A stretch of 64,000 bases of DNA from Deinococcus taeanensis. Lineage in GTDB: Bacteria > Deinococcota > Deinococci > Deinococcales > Deinococcaceae. The notes beneath the pieces were generated by a model. The model saw only the letters and a program-made list of their open reading frames with translations, made no database searches and was not told the DNA's origin. The position numbers and the translations under genes were made by a program. The stretch lies in NCBI RefSeq assembly GCF_020229735.1, contig NZ_CP083455.1:2727501-2791500 (forward strand). Reading direction: 5' to 3'. Positions within the stretch are counted from its first letter, which is position 1, and the number at the start of each line of letters is the position of its first letter. This document shows positions 27,422-39,681 of this stretch, piece after piece.

Positions 27422-28507
27422 TCAGGCGCCGCCCGGCACGCTCGCCTCCTCGAACGTCCGCATCTCCCGCAGCGTGGCGGCCGCGCCCAGCAGCAGCGGC
27501 GCGGCCAGCACCCCACCGGTGCCCTCCCCCAGCCGGAGGTTCAGCTGGAACATGGGCCGTAAGCCCAGGTGGGCCAGCTGCGCGCCGTGGCCCACTTCAG
27601 CGCACTGGCCCGCAGGAAACAGGTAGTCGCGCAGGTGCGGGGCCAGCTGCACACCGATCAGGGCGGCGCTGCCCTCTACGAACCCATCGAGAATCACCGC
27701 GCGCCTGAGGGCCGCGGCCTGCAGCATCATCCCCAGCATGGCCGCGATCTCGAAACCGCCCAGCTCGGCCAGCACCGCCAGCGGCGCACTCGCAGGCGTG
27801 CGGTTCAGGGCCGCGCGAATCACCTGCGCCTTATGCGCCAGGCGGGCGTCATCAACCCCGGTGCCGCGGCCCGTTACCTGCGCCGGGTCGAGGTTCAGCA
27901 GCCGCGCGGTGATGGCCGCGGCGGGCGTGGTGTTCCCGATGCCCATCTCGCCGGGAATCACGAGGTCCGCGCCGTCCGCGACGGCCCTGCGGGCCAGGGC
28001 CGCGCCCGCCAGGATCAGTGTCTGCGCCTCGGCGGGCGTCATGGCGGCCTGCACGCTCAGGTCGTGCGTGCCCCGGCGGACCGCGGCGCGCACCAGGGCC
28101 GGGTGGTCCGGCAGGTCCGCGTTCACGCCCGCGTCCATCACGTACACGCGCGCGCCCACCGTGCGCGCCAGGGCGTTCACGGCGGCGCCGCCCGGCCCGG
28201 CGGGCGTGTCGGCCAGGAAATTCGCGACCATCGCGGGGGTCACCTCGGGCGGGAAAGCACTCACGCCGCTGCGCGCCACGCCGTGATCCCCGGCCGCCAC
28301 CAGCACCGCCACGCCGCGGGGGTCGGGTCGCTCGTTGCCGAGTACCCCGGCGAGCCGCACGGCGAGGTCCTCCAGATCACCCAGCGCACCGGGGGGTTTG
28401 GTGAGCTGCGCCTGTCGCGCCCGGGCGCGCGCCATCACGGCAGGGTCAGCTGGCCGGATGGCCGCGATCAGGTCGGAAAGGTCAGCAGGGGTGGGCGCAG
28501 AAGTCAT
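27422..28507 (-). CDS. cobT: Nicotinate-nucleotide-dimethylbenzimidazole phosphoribosyltransferase
   Basis: 361 aa. CobT makes alpha-ribazole phosphate for the lower ligand of cobalamin. Motifs: LTKPPGALGDLEDLA, AAGDHGVARSGVSAFPPEVT, GEMGIGNTTPAAA, GRGTGVDD, and the catalytic Glu near EGTGGVLAAPLL. The ATG at 28507 is the conserved start. It is followed on the same strand by nothing in the operon and preceded by cobC and cobS, so this is a nucleotide-loop assembly cluster. Confidence 0.95.
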   Translation of the reverse strand: MTSAPTPADLSDLIAAIRPADPAVMARARARQAQLTKPPGALGDLEDLAVRLAGVLGNERPDPRGVAVLVAAGDHGVARSGVSAFPPEVTPAMVANFLADTPAGPGGAAVNALARTVGARVYVMDAGVNADLPDHPALVRAAVRRGTHDLSVQAAMTPAEAQTLILAGAALARRAVADGADLVIPGEMGIGNTTPAAAITARLLNLDPAQVTGRGTGVDDARLAHKAQVIRAALNRTPASAPLAVLAELGGFEIAAMLGMMLQAAALRRAVILDGFVEGSAALIGVQLAPHLRDYLFPAGQCAEVGHGAQLAHLGLRPMFQLNLRLGEGTGGVLAAPLLLGAAATLREMRTFEEASVPGGA

Positions 28508-28539
28508 CTGCCCGTCATTGTGCCGCGCGCCGCCCCTGG

Positions 28540-29103
28540 TCAGTCCGGGGGCCGCAGACGCGACAGCCACCACTCCCCGGCGCAGTGCAGCGTGACGACC
28601 GTGCCGGGCGGCGCGGCGGCACTGCGCAGGCCCACCGTGAGGCACAGCGCGGCCAGCAGCGGCCCGGCGTGCGTGAAGGCCACCACCTCGCCCTCGCGCG
28701 GCAGTGCGTTCAGCCAGCCGTGCAGGCGCGCGTGAAACGCCTGCCCGGTCTCCCCGCCGGGCGGGCCGTGCGGGGACACCGGGTCGGCCAGCGCCTCGAT
28801 CCAGGCGCGCGGGGCCTCGCCGTACCGGGCTTCCAGGGCGGCCCAGGTGTGACCGGCCATCACGCCGAACGCCGCCTCCGCCAGCGCCGGGGTGGGTTGA
28901 GCGGCCGGGAAACCCGCCAGGGCCGCGGTCTGCCGGGCCCGGCCGCTGGGCGACGTGAAGGCGGGCGCCGCGCGTGGCAGCGGCAGCCGCGCGGCCAGGG
29001 CCGCTCCGGCGGGCGTGAGAGGCGCGTCCTCATGCGCATGCGGGTAGCGGCGCTCCTCATTCGGAACGGTAGGAGCATGCCGCACGAGATGCAGGGTCAG
29101 CAT
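28540..29103 (-). CDS. cobC: Histidine phosphatase, probable alpha-ribazole phosphatase
   Basis: 187 aa with the phosphoglycerate-mutase/histidine phosphatase signature LVRHAPT (phospho-acceptor His) and THAGPLLA (second His). In the same strand run as cobT and cobS, it most likely removes phosphate from alpha-ribazole 5'-phosphate or adenosylcobalamin 5'-phosphate. GGAG lies 8 nt before the ATG. Confidence 0.85.
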   Translation of the reverse strand: MLTLHLVRHAPTVPNEERRYPHAHEDAPLTPAGAALAARLPLPRAAPAFTSPSGRARQTAALAGFPAAQPTPALAEAAFGVMAGHTWAALEARYGEAPRAWIEALADPVSPHGPPGGETGQAFHARLHGWLNALPREGEVVAFTHAGPLLAALCLTVGLRSAAAPPGTVVTLHCAGEWWLSRLRPPD

Positions 29104-29122
29104 GCCTGCACTCCGGCGCCGC

Positions 29123-29857
29123 CTACCGGCCCCAGGCGAACGCGCCCAGCGCCAGCAGCTCGGCAGTCACGACAATCAGGCCGTACGTGTCCCCGTTCAG
29201 GCCCCCACCCAGGCGCCGCGCCGCGAACGCCGCGGCGGCCAGACTGCCAGCCAGCGCCGCGAGCCACGCCGCCCAGGCGCCCGGCACAAGCAGCGTGGGG
29301 GTGGCCAGCAGCAGCGCCCACCCCACCCGGCCCTCGCGCGAACGGGCCCCCAGGCTCTCCGGGCGCGCAGCGGGGTACAGGTTCATAGGCAGCAGCAGCA
29401 GCGTGCGCGCGCACACAGCGGCCACCAGCGGCGCCAGTGGCGCGAGCGGCGCGGCCAGCAGACTCCAGAAGGTCAGCAGGGTCAGCGCGCCGGTTGCCAG
29501 CCCGAAGGCGCCCACGTGGACGTCCCGCAGGATCACCAGCCGCTCGGCGGGCGTCTTCATGGCGAACAGGGCGTCGGCGCTGTCCACCAGGCCGTCAAAG
29601 TGCAGCATGCCGGTCAGGGCCAGCCACGCGGCCACCCCCAGCGCGGCGATCACGCCGTCCGGCAGCGGCAGCGGCAGCCACAGCGCCAGGGTCACCGCGC
29701 CGCCCACCGCGTACCCCGCCAGCGGGTAGTACGCGCTGGCCCGCGCGAAATCACCGTCGCGCACCTCAGTCACGTGGGGCAGCGGCAGGGTCGTCAGGAA
29801 CGTCAGGGCCAGGTGCGCCGCCCGCACCTGCGCCTGCGCGCCGCTCCGGGCGTTCAC
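29123..29857 (-). CDS. cobS: Adenosylcobinamide-GDP ribazoletransferase
   Basis: 244 aa integral-membrane enzyme that joins alpha-ribazole to adenosylcobinamide-[11 protein letters not shown] at the N-terminus, [12 protein letters not shown] (metal-binding Asp residues) and RDVHVGAFG are family hallmarks, followed by several helices. The GTG at 29857 overlaps the stop of the DtxR-type regulator by 4 bp, so the regulator and cobS are co-translated. Confidence 0.93.
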   Translation of the reverse strand: MNARSGAQAQVRAAHLALTFLTTLPLPHVTEVRDGDFARASAYYPLAGYAVGGAVTLALWLPLPLPDGVIAALGVAAWLALTGMLHFDGLVDSADALFAMKTPAERLVILRDVHVGAFGLATGALTLLTFWSLLAAPLAPLAPLVAAVCARTLLLLPMNLYPAARPESLGARSREGRVGWALLLATPTLLVPGAWAAWLAALAGSLAAAAFAARRLGGGLNGDTYGLIVVTAELLALGAFAWGR

Positions 29858-30531
29858 CGGGCGTGCGGGCCGGGCGTGTCCACGTGAATCTGCGCGGCCA
29901 CGCCCAGGGCCAGCGTCAGGGTGTGGTCGGTGGCCCACACGGTCAGGGTGCCCAGCGCAGTGTCCACGCCATCGACGCGCAGCGGCGCGCCGGGGGTCAG
30001 GCCGGCGGCCATCAGGGCGCGCAGCTGCGAGGCGTCCCCGTCCGGAATGCGCGCCACGGTGCCCGCGTCGCCCACCGCCAGCTGCGACAGGCGCCGCTGC
30101 GGCTGGTGCGGCAGTTCCCCCGCCAGGGTGGGAATCGGGTCGCCGTGCGGATCGTGCGTGGGATCACCCAGCCACGCGGCGATGCGCGCTTCCAGCCGCT
30201 CGCTCAGCGCATGCTCCAGCCGCTCGGCCTCCTCGTGCACCTCGTCCAGCGGCACGCCCAGCGCGCGGTGCAGGAACAGTTCCAGCAGCCGGTGGTGGCG
30301 CAGCACCTCCAGCGCCACCCGCTGCCCCTCGGCGGTCAGCTGCGCGCCCTGGTACGGCGCGTGCGACACGAGCCCCTGCTCGGCCAGTTTGCGCAGCATG
30401 CCGGTCACGCTGGCGGGCGCAACTTCCAGCGCCGTTGCCAGCGCCTGGGTGTTCACCTTGCCCGCCTGCCCCAGCACGTACAGATGTTTCAGGTAATCCT
30501 CCGCGGAGCGGGAGAGGGAGCGGCCGGTCAT
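29854..30531 (-). CDS. DtxR/MntR-family metal-dependent regulator
   Basis: 225 aa. The N-terminal winged helix is [14 protein letters not shown] ... [18 protein letters not shown]; a metal-binding dimerisation domain follows ([42 protein letters not shown]), then an FeoA/SH3-like C-terminal domain. These repressors respond to Mn or Fe. It heads a minus-strand unit with cobS, cobC and cobT, which suggests metal control of cobalamin assembly. It is divergent from the ECF sigma gene, with about 70 bp between them. Confidence 0.88.
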   Translation of the reverse strand: MTGRSLSRSAEDYLKHLYVLGQAGKVNTQALATALEVAPASVTGMLRKLAEQGLVSHAPYQGAQLTAEGQRVALEVLRHHRLLELFLHRALGVPLDEVHEEAERLEHALSERLEARIAAWLGDPTHDPHGDPIPTLAGELPHQPQRRLSQLAVGDAGTVARIPDGDASQLRALMAAGLTPGAPLRVDGVDTALGTLTVWATDHTLTLALGVAAQIHVDTPGPHAR

Positions 30532-30599
30532 GCCGCCCAGTGTAGCGACCCCGGCGCATGTGGGAACTTTTCAGTCCGGCCGCTCCTCTAAGGTATGAG

Positions 30600-31154
30600 G
30601 TGCTTTTGAATGACGCGCATGCCACCCTGCCGGACGCCCAGCTCGCGCGCCTTGCCGCCCGGGACGAACGGGCGTTCGAGGTGCTCGTGACGCGCCACGC
30701 TCCGCAGGTGCACCGCCTCGCCGCCAGTCTGGTGGGCCCCGGCGCCGCGGATGACGTGGTGCAGGAGGTGTTCATGGCCGCCCACCGTGGCCTGCGGTCC
30801 TACCGGGGAGACGCGGCGCTGAGCACCTGGCTGCACCGCATCACCCTGAACGCCTGCCACAAGGTGCTCGGCGCCCGCCGGACCCTGCCGCTCACCGAGG
30901 CGCCCGAACCGGCCGCGCCGCACAACCCGGCCCGCTCAGGTGAGCAGGCGCAAGTGCGCGAACGGCTCGCCCTGGCCCTGCAGCGCCTTCCACGCGAGCA
31001 GCGCGAGGCGATTGCCCTGCGCGAACTGTCCGGCCTGGAGTACGCCGAGATAGCTGAACTCACCGGCGCGGAGCTCGGCACCGTGAAAAGCCGTATCGCC
31101 CGGGCACGCGCGGCCCTGCGCGTGCTGCTCACCCGGGCCGGAGTGACCCCATGA
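30600..31154 (+). CDS. ECF-type sigma-70 factor
   Basis: 184 aa. Region 2 ([24 protein letters not shown] ... [15 protein letters not shown], with [12 protein letters not shown]) and region 4 ([20 protein letters not shown] ... [15 protein letters not shown]) are complete. The GTG at 30600 has AAGG 6 nt upstream and begins just before [11 protein letters not shown] 30606 is an alternative. The stop overlaps the ATG of the next gene, the usual arrangement for a sigma factor and its anti-sigma. Confidence 0.92.
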   Translation: MLLNDAHATLPDAQLARLAARDERAFEVLVTRHAPQVHRLAASLVGPGAADDVVQEVFMAAHRGLRSYRGDAALSTWLHRITLNACHKVLGARRTLPLTEAPEPAAPHNPARSGEQAQVRERLALALQRLPREQREAIALRELSGLEYAEIAELTGAELGTVKSRIARARAALRVLLTRAGVTP

Positions 31155-31411
31155 CCCCCCCTCACGATGACCTCGACCTGGATGACCTGCTTGCCCGGGC
31201 GCGCGTCCTGGGCCCCGACGACCTCGGCGCCGGCGAGCGCTTCCTCACGCGCCGCCGCGCCCGGACGCAGCGGCGGCGCGCGGCGTGGCTGTCCGCGGCT
31301 CTCGCCTCGGCGGCCGTCGTGGCGGGCCTGAGCGTGCTGCGCCCCGCCCCGGCCCTGCCCCCCAGCGCCGCGTACGACGCGTACCAGCACACGTGGGGAG
31401 AAGGCTGGTGA
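31151..31411 (+). CDS. Small membrane protein, probable anti-sigma factor
   Basis: 86 aa with a cytoplasmic N-terminus rich in Asp and Arg, then one membrane helix ([20 protein letters not shown]) and a short outer tail. The zinc anti-sigma motif is absent. It overlaps the sigma gene upstream (ATGA) and the RseB-like gene downstream (GTGA). The anti-sigma role is inferred from position and topology. Confidence 0.7.
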   Translation: MTPPHDDLDLDDLLARARVLGPDDLGAGERFLTRRRARTQRRRAAWLSAALASAAVVAGLSVLRPAPALPPSAAYDAYQHTWGEGW

Positions 31412-32184
31412 GGGCCGCCCGACCCGTGCTGGCCCTCGCGGCGCTGCTCAGCCTGAGCGGCGCGGTCGCCGCCGATCTTGAGGATCTGCTGAGCGCGCTG
31501 CGCCGGGCCCGCACCTTCACGGCGCGCGGTCAGGTGGAGGTGACCGTCTTATTCCCCCCCCGCTCCACGCCCACCCGCACGGCCACCCAGCTGCCGCCGC
31601 TGCCCGTCCGGCCGGCGCTGCTTGCGCGGAACTTCACCGTGACCCGCAGCGGCCCGGACCGCGTGGCCGGCCGGGCCGCTGCGCGTTTCACCCTGACCCC
31701 CCGCGTGGGGGACGCCGCGCGCTGGACGCTGTGGGTGGACCGCACCTGGAACGTGCCCCTGGCTTTCGAGGAACGCGGCGCGGACGGCACCCTGGCCCGG
31801 CGCGCCGCGCTGAGCGGCCCGCCGCCCACCCTGGCGCGCGTCAACCGGCCCGCGCCCGCCGCGCCCCCCGGCCTGCGCGCCGCGCTGACCCGCGCCCTGC
31901 CGGGCCTGACGCTCCCGCCAGGCTTCGTGCCGGTGGGCGCGCAGACCCGCGCCGCCGGTCTGGAAATCACTCTCAGTGACGGCCTGAACGTCCTGGCGCT
32001 CGTGATTGCCCCGAAGAACGTGAAGGCCGCCCCGGGCGTCGCCGCCCGCCGCGTGGGCCGGGTGTTCGTGTGGCTCGTCGGTAACCTCCCGCCGGACGCC
32101 CTGCAGGCCGCGCTGGCCGGCGTGCGCGCCGCCGACCCGGCCCCACTGAGCACGTTCGGGGCGCCCCCTGACGTCAACCCGTAA
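31408..32184 (+). CDS. RseB/MucB-like envelope sensor
   Basis: 258 aa with a signal peptide ([15 protein letters not shown]). The N-terminal domain has the LolA-like strand order of RseB ([14 protein letters not shown] ... [17 protein letters not shown]), and the C-terminal domain has [16 protein letters not shown] and [13 protein letters not shown]. RseB proteins protect the anti-sigma from proteolysis. GTG 31408 overlaps the anti-sigma stop. The family call is by fold pattern. Confidence 0.65.
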   Translation: MRAARPVLALAALLSLSGAVAADLEDLLSALRRARTFTARGQVEVTVLFPPRSTPTRTATQLPPLPVRPALLARNFTVTRSGPDRVAGRAAARFTLTPRVGDAARWTLWVDRTWNVPLAFEERGADGTLARRAALSGPPPTLARVNRPAPAAPPGLRAALTRALPGLTLPPGFVPVGAQTRAAGLEITLSDGLNVLALVIAPKNVKAAPGVAARRVGRVFVWLVGNLPPDALQAALAGVRAADPAPLSTFGAPPDVNP

Positions 32185-32235
32185 CACCGTGCCCTTCGCC
32201 GTCCGGCCTGACCACTGTTCCTGCAAGGAGTTCCG

Positions 32236-33501
32236 ATGCCCCTGACCCCCCTGTCCCGCCCCCTCACCGCCGAGGACGCCGCACACTTCCTGCGCCGCAC
32301 CGCCTTCGGCGCAACCGACGCGCAGATTCGCGCGCTGGTGGGCCGCAGCGCCCAGCAGGTCGCCCAGCAGGCCCTGGCCTTCGACCAGAGCCTCGCGCCC
32401 GGCAACCCCTTCGACCCGATGCAGGGCGCCACGCCCGGCGCGGCCGTGCAGCTCACGCGCGGCGCGTGGCTGTTCGAGCTGTGCTACGGCCCGCATCCCC
32501 TGCGGGAGAAACTTGCCCTCACCTGGAGCAACCATTTCGTGGTGGGCACCGACAAGGTCCGCAACGTGCCAGCCCTGGCCGGGTACCTGGGTACCCTGCG
32601 CCGCCACGCGGCCACCCCGTCCTTCGAGCAGTTCACGCTGGAGGTCGCGCAGCTGCCCGCCATGCTGCGGTACCTCGACAACGATCAGAACCGCAAGGGC
32701 AAACCCAACGAGAACTTCAGTCGCGAACTGCTCGAACTGTTCACCACCGGCATCGGCCCCTACACCGAGACAGACGTGCGAGAAGGTGCGCGCGCGCTGA
32801 CCGGCTGGACGTACCAGGGGGGGCGCGGCAACAGGCAGTACCTGCAGCAACCAGCCTTCGTGAACCAGCCCACCCAGCACGACCCGGGCCGCAAAACGTA
32901 CCTGGGGCAGAGCGGCACCTTCCAGGGCGAGGACGTGATCCGGCTGGCCGCCGCGCACCCCGCCACCGCCACGTTCGTGAGCCGCAAACTGCACCGCGCG
33001 TTCCTCAGTGACACCCCCGATCCCGGGGCTGTGCAGGGCAGCGCCGACACGTGGCGCCGCACGAACGGGAACGTGCTGGCCGTCCTCAGCGAACTGCTCG
33101 CCAGCGAAGCCTTCTACGCCAGCCGGGCGCGCATCATCCGCTCGCCGCTGGACTTCCTGGTGGGCGCCGTTCGCACCCTGGGCCAGCCGAACATGGACGC
33201 CCGGACCCTCCTGAACCTGACCGCCACGGCCGGACGCATGGGCCAGCTGATGCTGCAGCCCGACACCGTCAAGGGCTGGGACGGCGGGCGCGAGTGGATC
33301 AACGACACCACCCTGCTGCTGCGCATGCAGGTTGCCGCGGCCCTCACCCTGGGCTCCAAGGCGCCGGACCTCCGCGCGCCGCCCAGCTTCCTGGCCCTCA
33401 CCGGGCAGGAGCGCCCGCCCGGCGCAGTGCTGCTCGCCAGTCTGGACGGCCGCCAGCGCACCTACCTGAGCCTCATCAGCCCTGAATTCCAGCTGGCCTG
33501 A
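32236..33501 (+). CDS. DUF1800 family protein
   Basis: 421 aa. The N-terminal [15 protein letters not shown] and the [20 protein letters not shown] segment are typical of DUF1800, a family of secreted or surface proteins of unknown activity that pairs with DUF1501. AAGGAG stands 5 nt before the ATG. The next gene begins 29 bp later; together they follow the sigma operon. Confidence 0.88.
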   Translation: MPLTPLSRPLTAEDAAHFLRRTAFGATDAQIRALVGRSAQQVAQQALAFDQSLAPGNPFDPMQGATPGAAVQLTRGAWLFELCYGPHPLREKLALTWSNHFVVGTDKVRNVPALAGYLGTLRRHAATPSFEQFTLEVAQLPAMLRYLDNDQNRKGKPNENFSRELLELFTTGIGPYTETDVREGARALTGWTYQGGRGNRQYLQQPAFVNQPTQHDPGRKTYLGQSGTFQGEDVIRLAAAHPATATFVSRKLHRAFLSDTPDPGAVQGSADTWRRTNGNVLAVLSELLASEAFYASRARIIRSPLDFLVGAVRTLGQPNMDARTLLNLTATAGRMGQLMLQPDTVKGWDGGREWINDTTLLLRMQVAAALTLGSKAPDLRAPPSFLALTGQERPPGAVLLASLDGRQRTYLSLISPEFQLA

Positions 33502-33530
33502 GCGCCACACGCACCCCCGGGGGACCCTCC

Positions 33531-34699
<1,169 letters not shown>

Positions 34700-34703
<4 letters not shown>

Positions 34704-35185
34704 GCCGCGCGCTGACCGTCCGCAGCGTGACGCTGACCCTGGCCGCCCTGGTCGGCATGACTCCCCTGCTGGTCCGCCCGGCGCACGCCCTGCCGAAGTA
34801 CCGCCTGCAGGCCGCGGCGCAGCTGCACCTGAATGACGGCTTCGAACTCTGGGAACTGGACCGCCGGGTGGTTCCCTGCACGTTCTGCCACGTGAACGCC
34901 GAGGGCGGCGCGCCCTGGAATCCGTTCGGCCAGGCCATTCAGGCCACCTTCGCGCGGGAAGCGGCGGCCGGACGGCACCTGACCTTCCCCCGGGCGCTGT
35001 ACACGCTGCTGCAGGCCGATACGGACGCCGACGGCGACGGGTACGCGGACGCACTGGAAATCTTCGCCCGAACCCTCCCCGGCGACCCGGCCAGCGTCCC
35101 GGACCGGCCACCCGCTGAGGTGCGCGCCGCTTTCGAAAAGGCCGGCGGCGTCACCCGCTACGCGCCGCCCAGGAAAGACAAATAA
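34700..35185 (+). CDS. Secreted c-type cytochrome with EF-hand-like motif
   Basis: 161 aa with a signal peptide ([15 protein letters not shown]). One heme c attachment site, CTFCH, is at about residues 60-64. A calcium-binding style loop [11 protein letters not shown] follows near 112-122. Overlap of the start with the DUF1501 gene points to coupled function. The stop codon lies inside the 75-bp repeat. An electron-transfer role for this trio is inference. Confidence 0.8.
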
Positions 35186-35205
35186 AAAAGCCGCCTCGTG
35201 GGCGG
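35184..35205 (-). terminator. Intrinsic terminator in repeat copy 2
   Basis: CCGCC stem (35201-35205 with 35191-35195), 5-nt loop, six-T run on the minus strand. Confidence 0.75.
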
Positions 35206-35216
35206 TGATGTCAATA

Positions 35217-35245
35217 ACTATAGCGCCTTATGCACGGCGCGTCAA
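35217..35245 (-). promoter_or_regulatory. Predicted sigma-70 promoter in repeat copy 2
   Basis: -35 TTGACG (35240-35245) and -10 TATAGT (35217-35222) with 17-bp spacing. Only about 29 nt separate its start point from the end of the terminator at 35184-35205. Confidence 0.7.
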
Positions 35246-35305
35246 GGCTATGCGGGCGGTGGCGGGCCCCGGACAGGTTCATCTGTCCGGGGCCCGCCTG
35301 CGTGC

Positions 35306-37096
35306 TCAGCGTTTCACGTCGTACACGGTGACGCTGCCCGGCTGGCCCAGCAGCCCGGCGCCCACCATCAGCTGCGTGCCGCCTGGCGCCCACGCCAGCA
35401 GCGAGGTGCGCAGGCTGAACTGCCCGGTGCGGGCCAGAAGCGCGCCGGTGGCCGTGTCGAACACCTGCAGGGCGTTCTGCGCGTCGGTGGTCAGCACCGC
35501 CAGCAGTTTCCCGTCCGGACTGAAGCGCACGCCGCGCACCTCGCCGGTGAAGGTCAGGGTCTTGAACGCGGTGGTCGCGCCGGGCTTCACGAGGGCGAGG
35601 CGGTCGTCGTCGTCCTCGGTGCTGTACGCCACGGCGAGCGTTCCGCCGCGGCTCACCTGCAGTTCGCTGGCGTCCGCGTCGGCCGGCAGTTTGAAGGCCA
35701 CGCTCTGCCGCCCGCTGGCCACGTCCACGCGCAGCAGCGCCCCTTCGTGCGGGATCACGATCAGGGCTTTGCCGTCCGGCGTGGGAATGGCGTCGTGAAA
35801 GTCTTCGACCTTCAGCTGCTCCGGCGTGAACTTCTTCAGGACCTTGCCGCTCTGCCCGTCCAGCAGGGCCAGGCCGTGGTACCCGCTGACCGCCGCGTAC
35901 CGCCCGTCGGGGGAGGCGTGCAGCGTCTCGTACTCACCTTTCTCGTCCAGCGTGGCGACCTTCATGACCTTCCCGGCGCGGTACACGTTGACGGTCACGC
36001 CGCTGTTCAGCGTCCAGATGCTTTCGCTCTGGCCCTCGGCGGCGTAGAGGTTCTCGCGGTTCCCGACGTTCAGGGCCCTGCCGGTTTTCAGGTTCAGAAA
36101 TTCACCCACGCCGGCGTGCGGCACCCCGCCGATGAACGCGCCGGTCCAGGCGTTCGCGGACGGCAGGGTCACCCGTGGCCGGGCCGGGGCGCTCAGCTGT
36201 CCCAGCGTCAGGCGGCCGACGCTGCGGCCCAGGCTGAGCACCTGATCGTCCGGTCCGGCGGCGAGCGTCTCGTAACTGTCGAGTTCAAAGGCGTCCTCCA
36301 CGCTCTGGCCGCTCTGCGCGTCGAACAGCTGCGCCTCGCCGTCCTCGGCGTACACGAACTGCCCGGCGTTCAGGAACACCACGCTGCCCTCAAGGCTCAG
36401 GTCCTCGCCGCCCTCCACTTCCGTGGCCTGCGCCTGCCCGGCGCGCAGGATCAGCGTTTCGCTGCCGGTGCGCACCACGGCCGCCTGCCCGTCCGGGCTG
36501 AAGGTCACCGCCAGGCCGTCCCAGTCCTCACTGATGTCTGCCTGCGCCAGAGGCGCGGCGGTGCCAAGGCGCACGAATTCCACGTGATCCTCGAAGGCCA
36601 GGATCGCCAGGGTGCCGTCGCGGCTGACGCGCACGTCGTACAACTCGCCGTCACCGAGCACGTCCGTGACCTGCCCGCTGTTCAGGTCCGTGCGTTTCAG
36701 CGTGCCGTCATCGAGCATCAGCAGGGCCCCGTCGGCGCTGAAGGCCAGCGTGGCGTCGTAGCGGGGCTTGCCACTGCGGACCTCCCGGCCTGTGGCGACG
36801 TCCCACACCACCCAGCGGCTCTGCGTGAGGGCCGCCAGGCGCGTGCCGTCCGGGCTGGCCGCCAGCGCCTTCACCGGGCCTTGCAGGGTGTACCAGCCGC
36901 GCTGCGTTTTCAGGTTCTGATCCAGGATCAGGACCGCGTTATCGGCGTCCACAGCCACCTGACCGCCGGGCAGGAACGCCGCGTAGTTCGAGTCGGCGCC
37001 CGGCACGGTGTACACCTTCGGCGTGGCCAGGGTCAGCGCTGAGGCGGCCCCCCCGGCGGTCAGGGCGGCAGTGAGGAGCAGGGCAGAGATTCTCAT
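35306..37096 (-). CDS. Secreted WD40-type beta-propeller protein
   Basis: 596 aa with a signal peptide (LLLTAALTAGGAASA). The rest is a run of 40-50 residue blade repeats with SPDG/LAAL or VRFSPDGKLLAVL and WD-like ends (VVWDVATGREV, VFDTATGALLA), giving two propellers or one large one. It may be a scaffold or sensor. TACAGT lies 6 nt before the ATG, so it is probably leaderless. Confidence 0.8.
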   Translation of the reverse strand: MRISALLLTAALTAGGAASALTLATPKVYTVPGADSNYAAFLPGGQVAVDADNAVLILDQNLKTQRGWYTLQGPVKALAASPDGTRLAALTQSRWVVWDVATGREVRSGKPRYDATLAFSADGALLMLDDGTLKRTDLNSGQVTDVLGDGELYDVRVSRDGTLAILAFEDHVEFVRLGTAAPLAQADISEDWDGLAVTFSPDGQAAVVRTGSETLILRAGQAQATEVEGGEDLSLEGSVVFLNAGQFVYAEDGEAQLFDAQSGQSVEDAFELDSYETLAAGPDDQVLSLGRSVGRLTLGQLSAPARPRVTLPSANAWTGAFIGGVPHAGVGEFLNLKTGRALNVGNRENLYAAEGQSESIWTLNSGVTVNVYRAGKVMKVATLDEKGEYETLHASPDGRYAAVSGYHGLALLDGQSGKVLKKFTPEQLKVEDFHDAIPTPDGKALIVIPHEGALLRVDVASGRQSVAFKLPADADASELQVSRGGTLAVAYSTEDDDDRLALVKPGATTAFKTLTFTGEVRGVRFSPDGKLLAVLTTDAQNALQVFDTATGALLARTGQFSLRTSLLAWAPGGTQLMVGAGLLGQPGSVTVYDVKR

Positions 37097-37201
37097 GCTG
37101 CCACTGTAAAGAAGTTCACGTCGGCCCGTGAGGGGACCTGCCGTCTCCAGGGGCCGCCCCGGTGGACTGACTGTGTCGGGGCGCTGCAGCAGTGGCGCAA
37201 T

Positions 37202-39631
37202 TCAGCTGTTCAGGGCGGCCGTGAGCGCGGCGGTCAGGGCGGCCGGATCAGCCTTGCCGCCCGTGGCGCGCATGACCTGCCCGGTGAAGAAGCCCAGCAG
37301 CGCGCTTTTTCCGCCGCGGTAGGCTTCGACCTTGTCCGGGTTGCTGCTCAGCACCTGCGCGATGGCGGCGTGCAGGGCCTCGTCGCTCAGTCCTCCGGCG
37401 AGGTTGTCCCGGTCAATGATCGTGGCGGGGGCCTCGCCACTGTGCGCGGCGCGCGCCAGCACCTCGCGCGCCACGCGCGTGGTGACCTGACGCCCGGCGA
37501 GCAGCGCTGCCAGCGGCGCCAGCTGGGCGGCGGTCACGCGAACGTCCCCGGCGCGCAGGCCCGCGGCGAGGTCGTTCACGGTCCAGGACGCCACCTGCCC
37601 AAACGTATCGTCCTGGGGCGCGTCACGCAGGAAGGCCAGCAGCGTCTCGTCGCGCGCGAGGGTGCGGGCCTCAGCGTCCGCGGCGCCCAGCCCGGTCAGG
37701 CGCGTCACTTCTGCTTCCTGCGCGGGCGTCAGGGAAGTGGGAACAGCGGGCGCGGCGGCCTTGCCGGGTTTTGCTGCGTCCGGCCGTGCGTCCCTGGCCG
37801 GTGCGGCGGGCTTCAGGTCCATTCTGGCCCAGGTGTCTTTCAGGGTGATGATCCGCCCGAACACCAGCGCGTCCTCACGGCTGTCCACCGGGTCACGCCA
37901 GAAGTACCCCTGCCGCTCGAACTGGTAGCGGGTGCCGGCCGGGTCACGCCGCACGCTGGGTTCCACCACGCCGCGGGTCACACGCAGGCTGTCGGGGTTC
38001 AGGAACGCCATGAAATCCGCGTTCAGGGGCCGGGTCTCGTCCTCATGGCTGTTCTCCTCCGGGTCGAAGGCGGGCGGGACCGGCTCGGCCTGCGCGTCCT
38101 CCGGGTTGGCCGCTTCGGGGTTCGGGACGCGGAACAGCCGGTCGTACAGCCGGAACTCGGCCGGAACGCCCTGGGTGGCACTCACCCAGTGAATCACTCC
38201 GCCGGCCCGGGCGTCCTCGCCCAGCAGCGTGGCGTACACGCGCGTCACCTGTCCCTGCTCGTCGGTATCGAAGCGCTCGGCGCGGATGATGCCCGCGCCG
38301 CGCAGGCGGACCGTGCCGCCCGGCGTGAGCCGTTTGTACCCTTTGGGAGGGGCTGGATTGAAATCCTCGCGCTCAATAAGCAGCTCCGGGGTCAGCGGCA
38401 CGTCCCGGACGGCCTGCTCGGCCGGCACGCGCGTCCCGTCCGGCAGGGCCACCAGGCCGTCCGGCGAGTCGCGCACCACGTCGAACGGCCAGTACGGCAG
38501 GCTCAGCGTCTGCGGCGCAGCGAGGTTTTCCAGCGTGACCGCCAGGGGCTCCAGGACCGCCATCACGCGGGGCGCGCGGTGGTTCAGGTCGTCACGCACG
38601 GCGTTCTCGTACACGCTGAGGTCCACGGTGCGGTTCGTGCGGCTCACGCCGATCTGCGCGGCGAAGGCCCGGATGGCCTCGGGGGTTACGCCCAGGCGCC
38701 GCTGCGCGCGCAGGGTCGGCATGCGCGGGTCGTCCCAGCCGTGCACGGCGCCGGCTTCCACCAGGCGGCGCAGCTTGCGTTTGCTGGTGATGGTGTACGC
38801 CAGGCCCCGCCGTCCGAATTCGTACTGGTGGGGGCGCGGCGTGAAGTTCAGCCGGTCCATCAGCCAGTCGTAGATGGCACGGTTGTCCACGAATTCCAGC
38901 GAGCACAGGGAATGCGTGACGCCCTCGATGGCGTCCTGCAGCGGGTGCTGAAAGTCGTACATCGGGTAGATGCACCAGGCGGTGCCCGCGCGGTAGTGCT
39001 GCCCGCGCAGAATGCGGTACAGCACCGGGTCGCGCAGTTTCATGTTCGGGCTCGCCAGGTCAATTTTTGCGCGCAGCACGTGCGCGCCGTCTGGGAATTC
39101 TCCGGCGCGCATGCGGCGCAGCAGGTCCAGGTTCTCCTCGGGCGTGCGGCTGCGGTAGGGGCTGGGCGTGCCGGGGATGCGGGCGTCCCCGCGCAGGCGC
39201 GCCATTTCCTCGCCCGTCACGGAGTCCACGTAGGCGTCGCCCTGCTGCACGAGCTGCTCGGCGTACGCGTAGTAGCGCTCGAAGTAATCACTGGCGTAGT
39301 ACAGGTGCTCGCCCCAGTCCCAGCCCAGCCAGCGCAGGTCCTCGGCAATGGCGTCGGCGTATTCCTGCGTGGCGAGCGCCGGGTTGGTGTCGTCCATGCG
39401 CAGGTGGTAGCGCCCTCCGTACTGCGCGGCCGTCTGGAAGTCCACGAACGACGCGAAGATGTGCCCCAGGTGCGCGTACCCGCTGGGTTCCGGGGGGAAG
39501 CGCGTCACGACCTGCGGGTATTTGCCGCCCTGCAGGTCACGTTCAATGATCTCAGTAATGAAGTTCGGGGTCACGCGCGGCGCGTGGTTTACCGCTGGCG
39601 CGGTCGCGGGGGAGGGGTCGGGGGCCGTCAT
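37202..39631 (-). CDS. glnS: Glutaminyl-tRNA synthetase fused to YqeY domain
   Basis: 809 aa. Residues 1-570 are class I Gln[13 protein letters not shown] (HIGH-type motif), [30 protein letters not shown] and ITSKRKL (KMSKS-type). A Pro/Ala linker is followed by about 150 residues of GatB/YqeY type ([41 protein letters not shown]). This fusion is known from Deinococcus, where the extra domain aids tRNA-Gln binding. TATTCT lies 7 nt before the ATG (leaderless). It is divergent from the acetyltransferase. Confidence 0.95.
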   Translation of the reverse strand: MTAPDPSPATAPAVNHAPRVTPNFITEIIERDLQGGKYPQVVTRFPPEPSGYAHLGHIFASFVDFQTAAQYGGRYHLRMDDTNPALATQEYADAIAEDLRWLGWDWGEHLYYASDYFERYYAYAEQLVQQGDAYVDSVTGEEMARLRGDARIPGTPSPYRSRTPEENLDLLRRMRAGEFPDGAHVLRAKIDLASPNMKLRDPVLYRILRGQHYRAGTAWCIYPMYDFQHPLQDAIEGVTHSLCSLEFVDNRAIYDWLMDRLNFTPRPHQYEFGRRGLAYTITSKRKLRRLVEAGAVHGWDDPRMPTLRAQRRLGVTPEAIRAFAAQIGVSRTNRTVDLSVYENAVRDDLNHRAPRVMAVLEPLAVTLENLAAPQTLSLPYWPFDVVRDSPDGLVALPDGTRVPAEQAVRDVPLTPELLIEREDFNPAPPKGYKRLTPGGTVRLRGAGIIRAERFDTDEQGQVTRVYATLLGEDARAGGVIHWVSATQGVPAEFRLYDRLFRVPNPEAANPEDAQAEPVPPAFDPEENSHEDETRPLNADFMAFLNPDSLRVTRGVVEPSVRRDPAGTRYQFERQGYFWRDPVDSREDALVFGRIITLKDTWARMDLKPAAPARDARPDAAKPGKAAAPAVPTSLTPAQEAEVTRLTGLGAADAEARTLARDETLLAFLRDAPQDDTFGQVASWTVNDLAAGLRAGDVRVTAAQLAPLAALLAGRQVTTRVAREVLARAAHSGEAPATIIDRDNLAGGLSDEALHAAIAQVLSSNPDKVEAYRGGKSALLGFFTGQVMRATGGKADPAALTAALTAALNS

Positions 39632-39681
39632 GCCGCCCAGAATAACGGTGTCGCGCGCCCGGGACCGTTACCGTGAGCCGT

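Larger units (their letters stand above)
35181..35255 (-). repeat. 75-bp repeat, copy 2: promoter joined to terminator
   Basis: Nearly identical to 21870-21944. The minus strand has TTGACG, a 17-bp spacer and TATAGT, then a CCGCC/GGCGG hairpin with T-run that overlaps the stop codon of the cytochrome gene. It could also terminate the propeller gene that ends at 35306. Confidence 0.8.
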
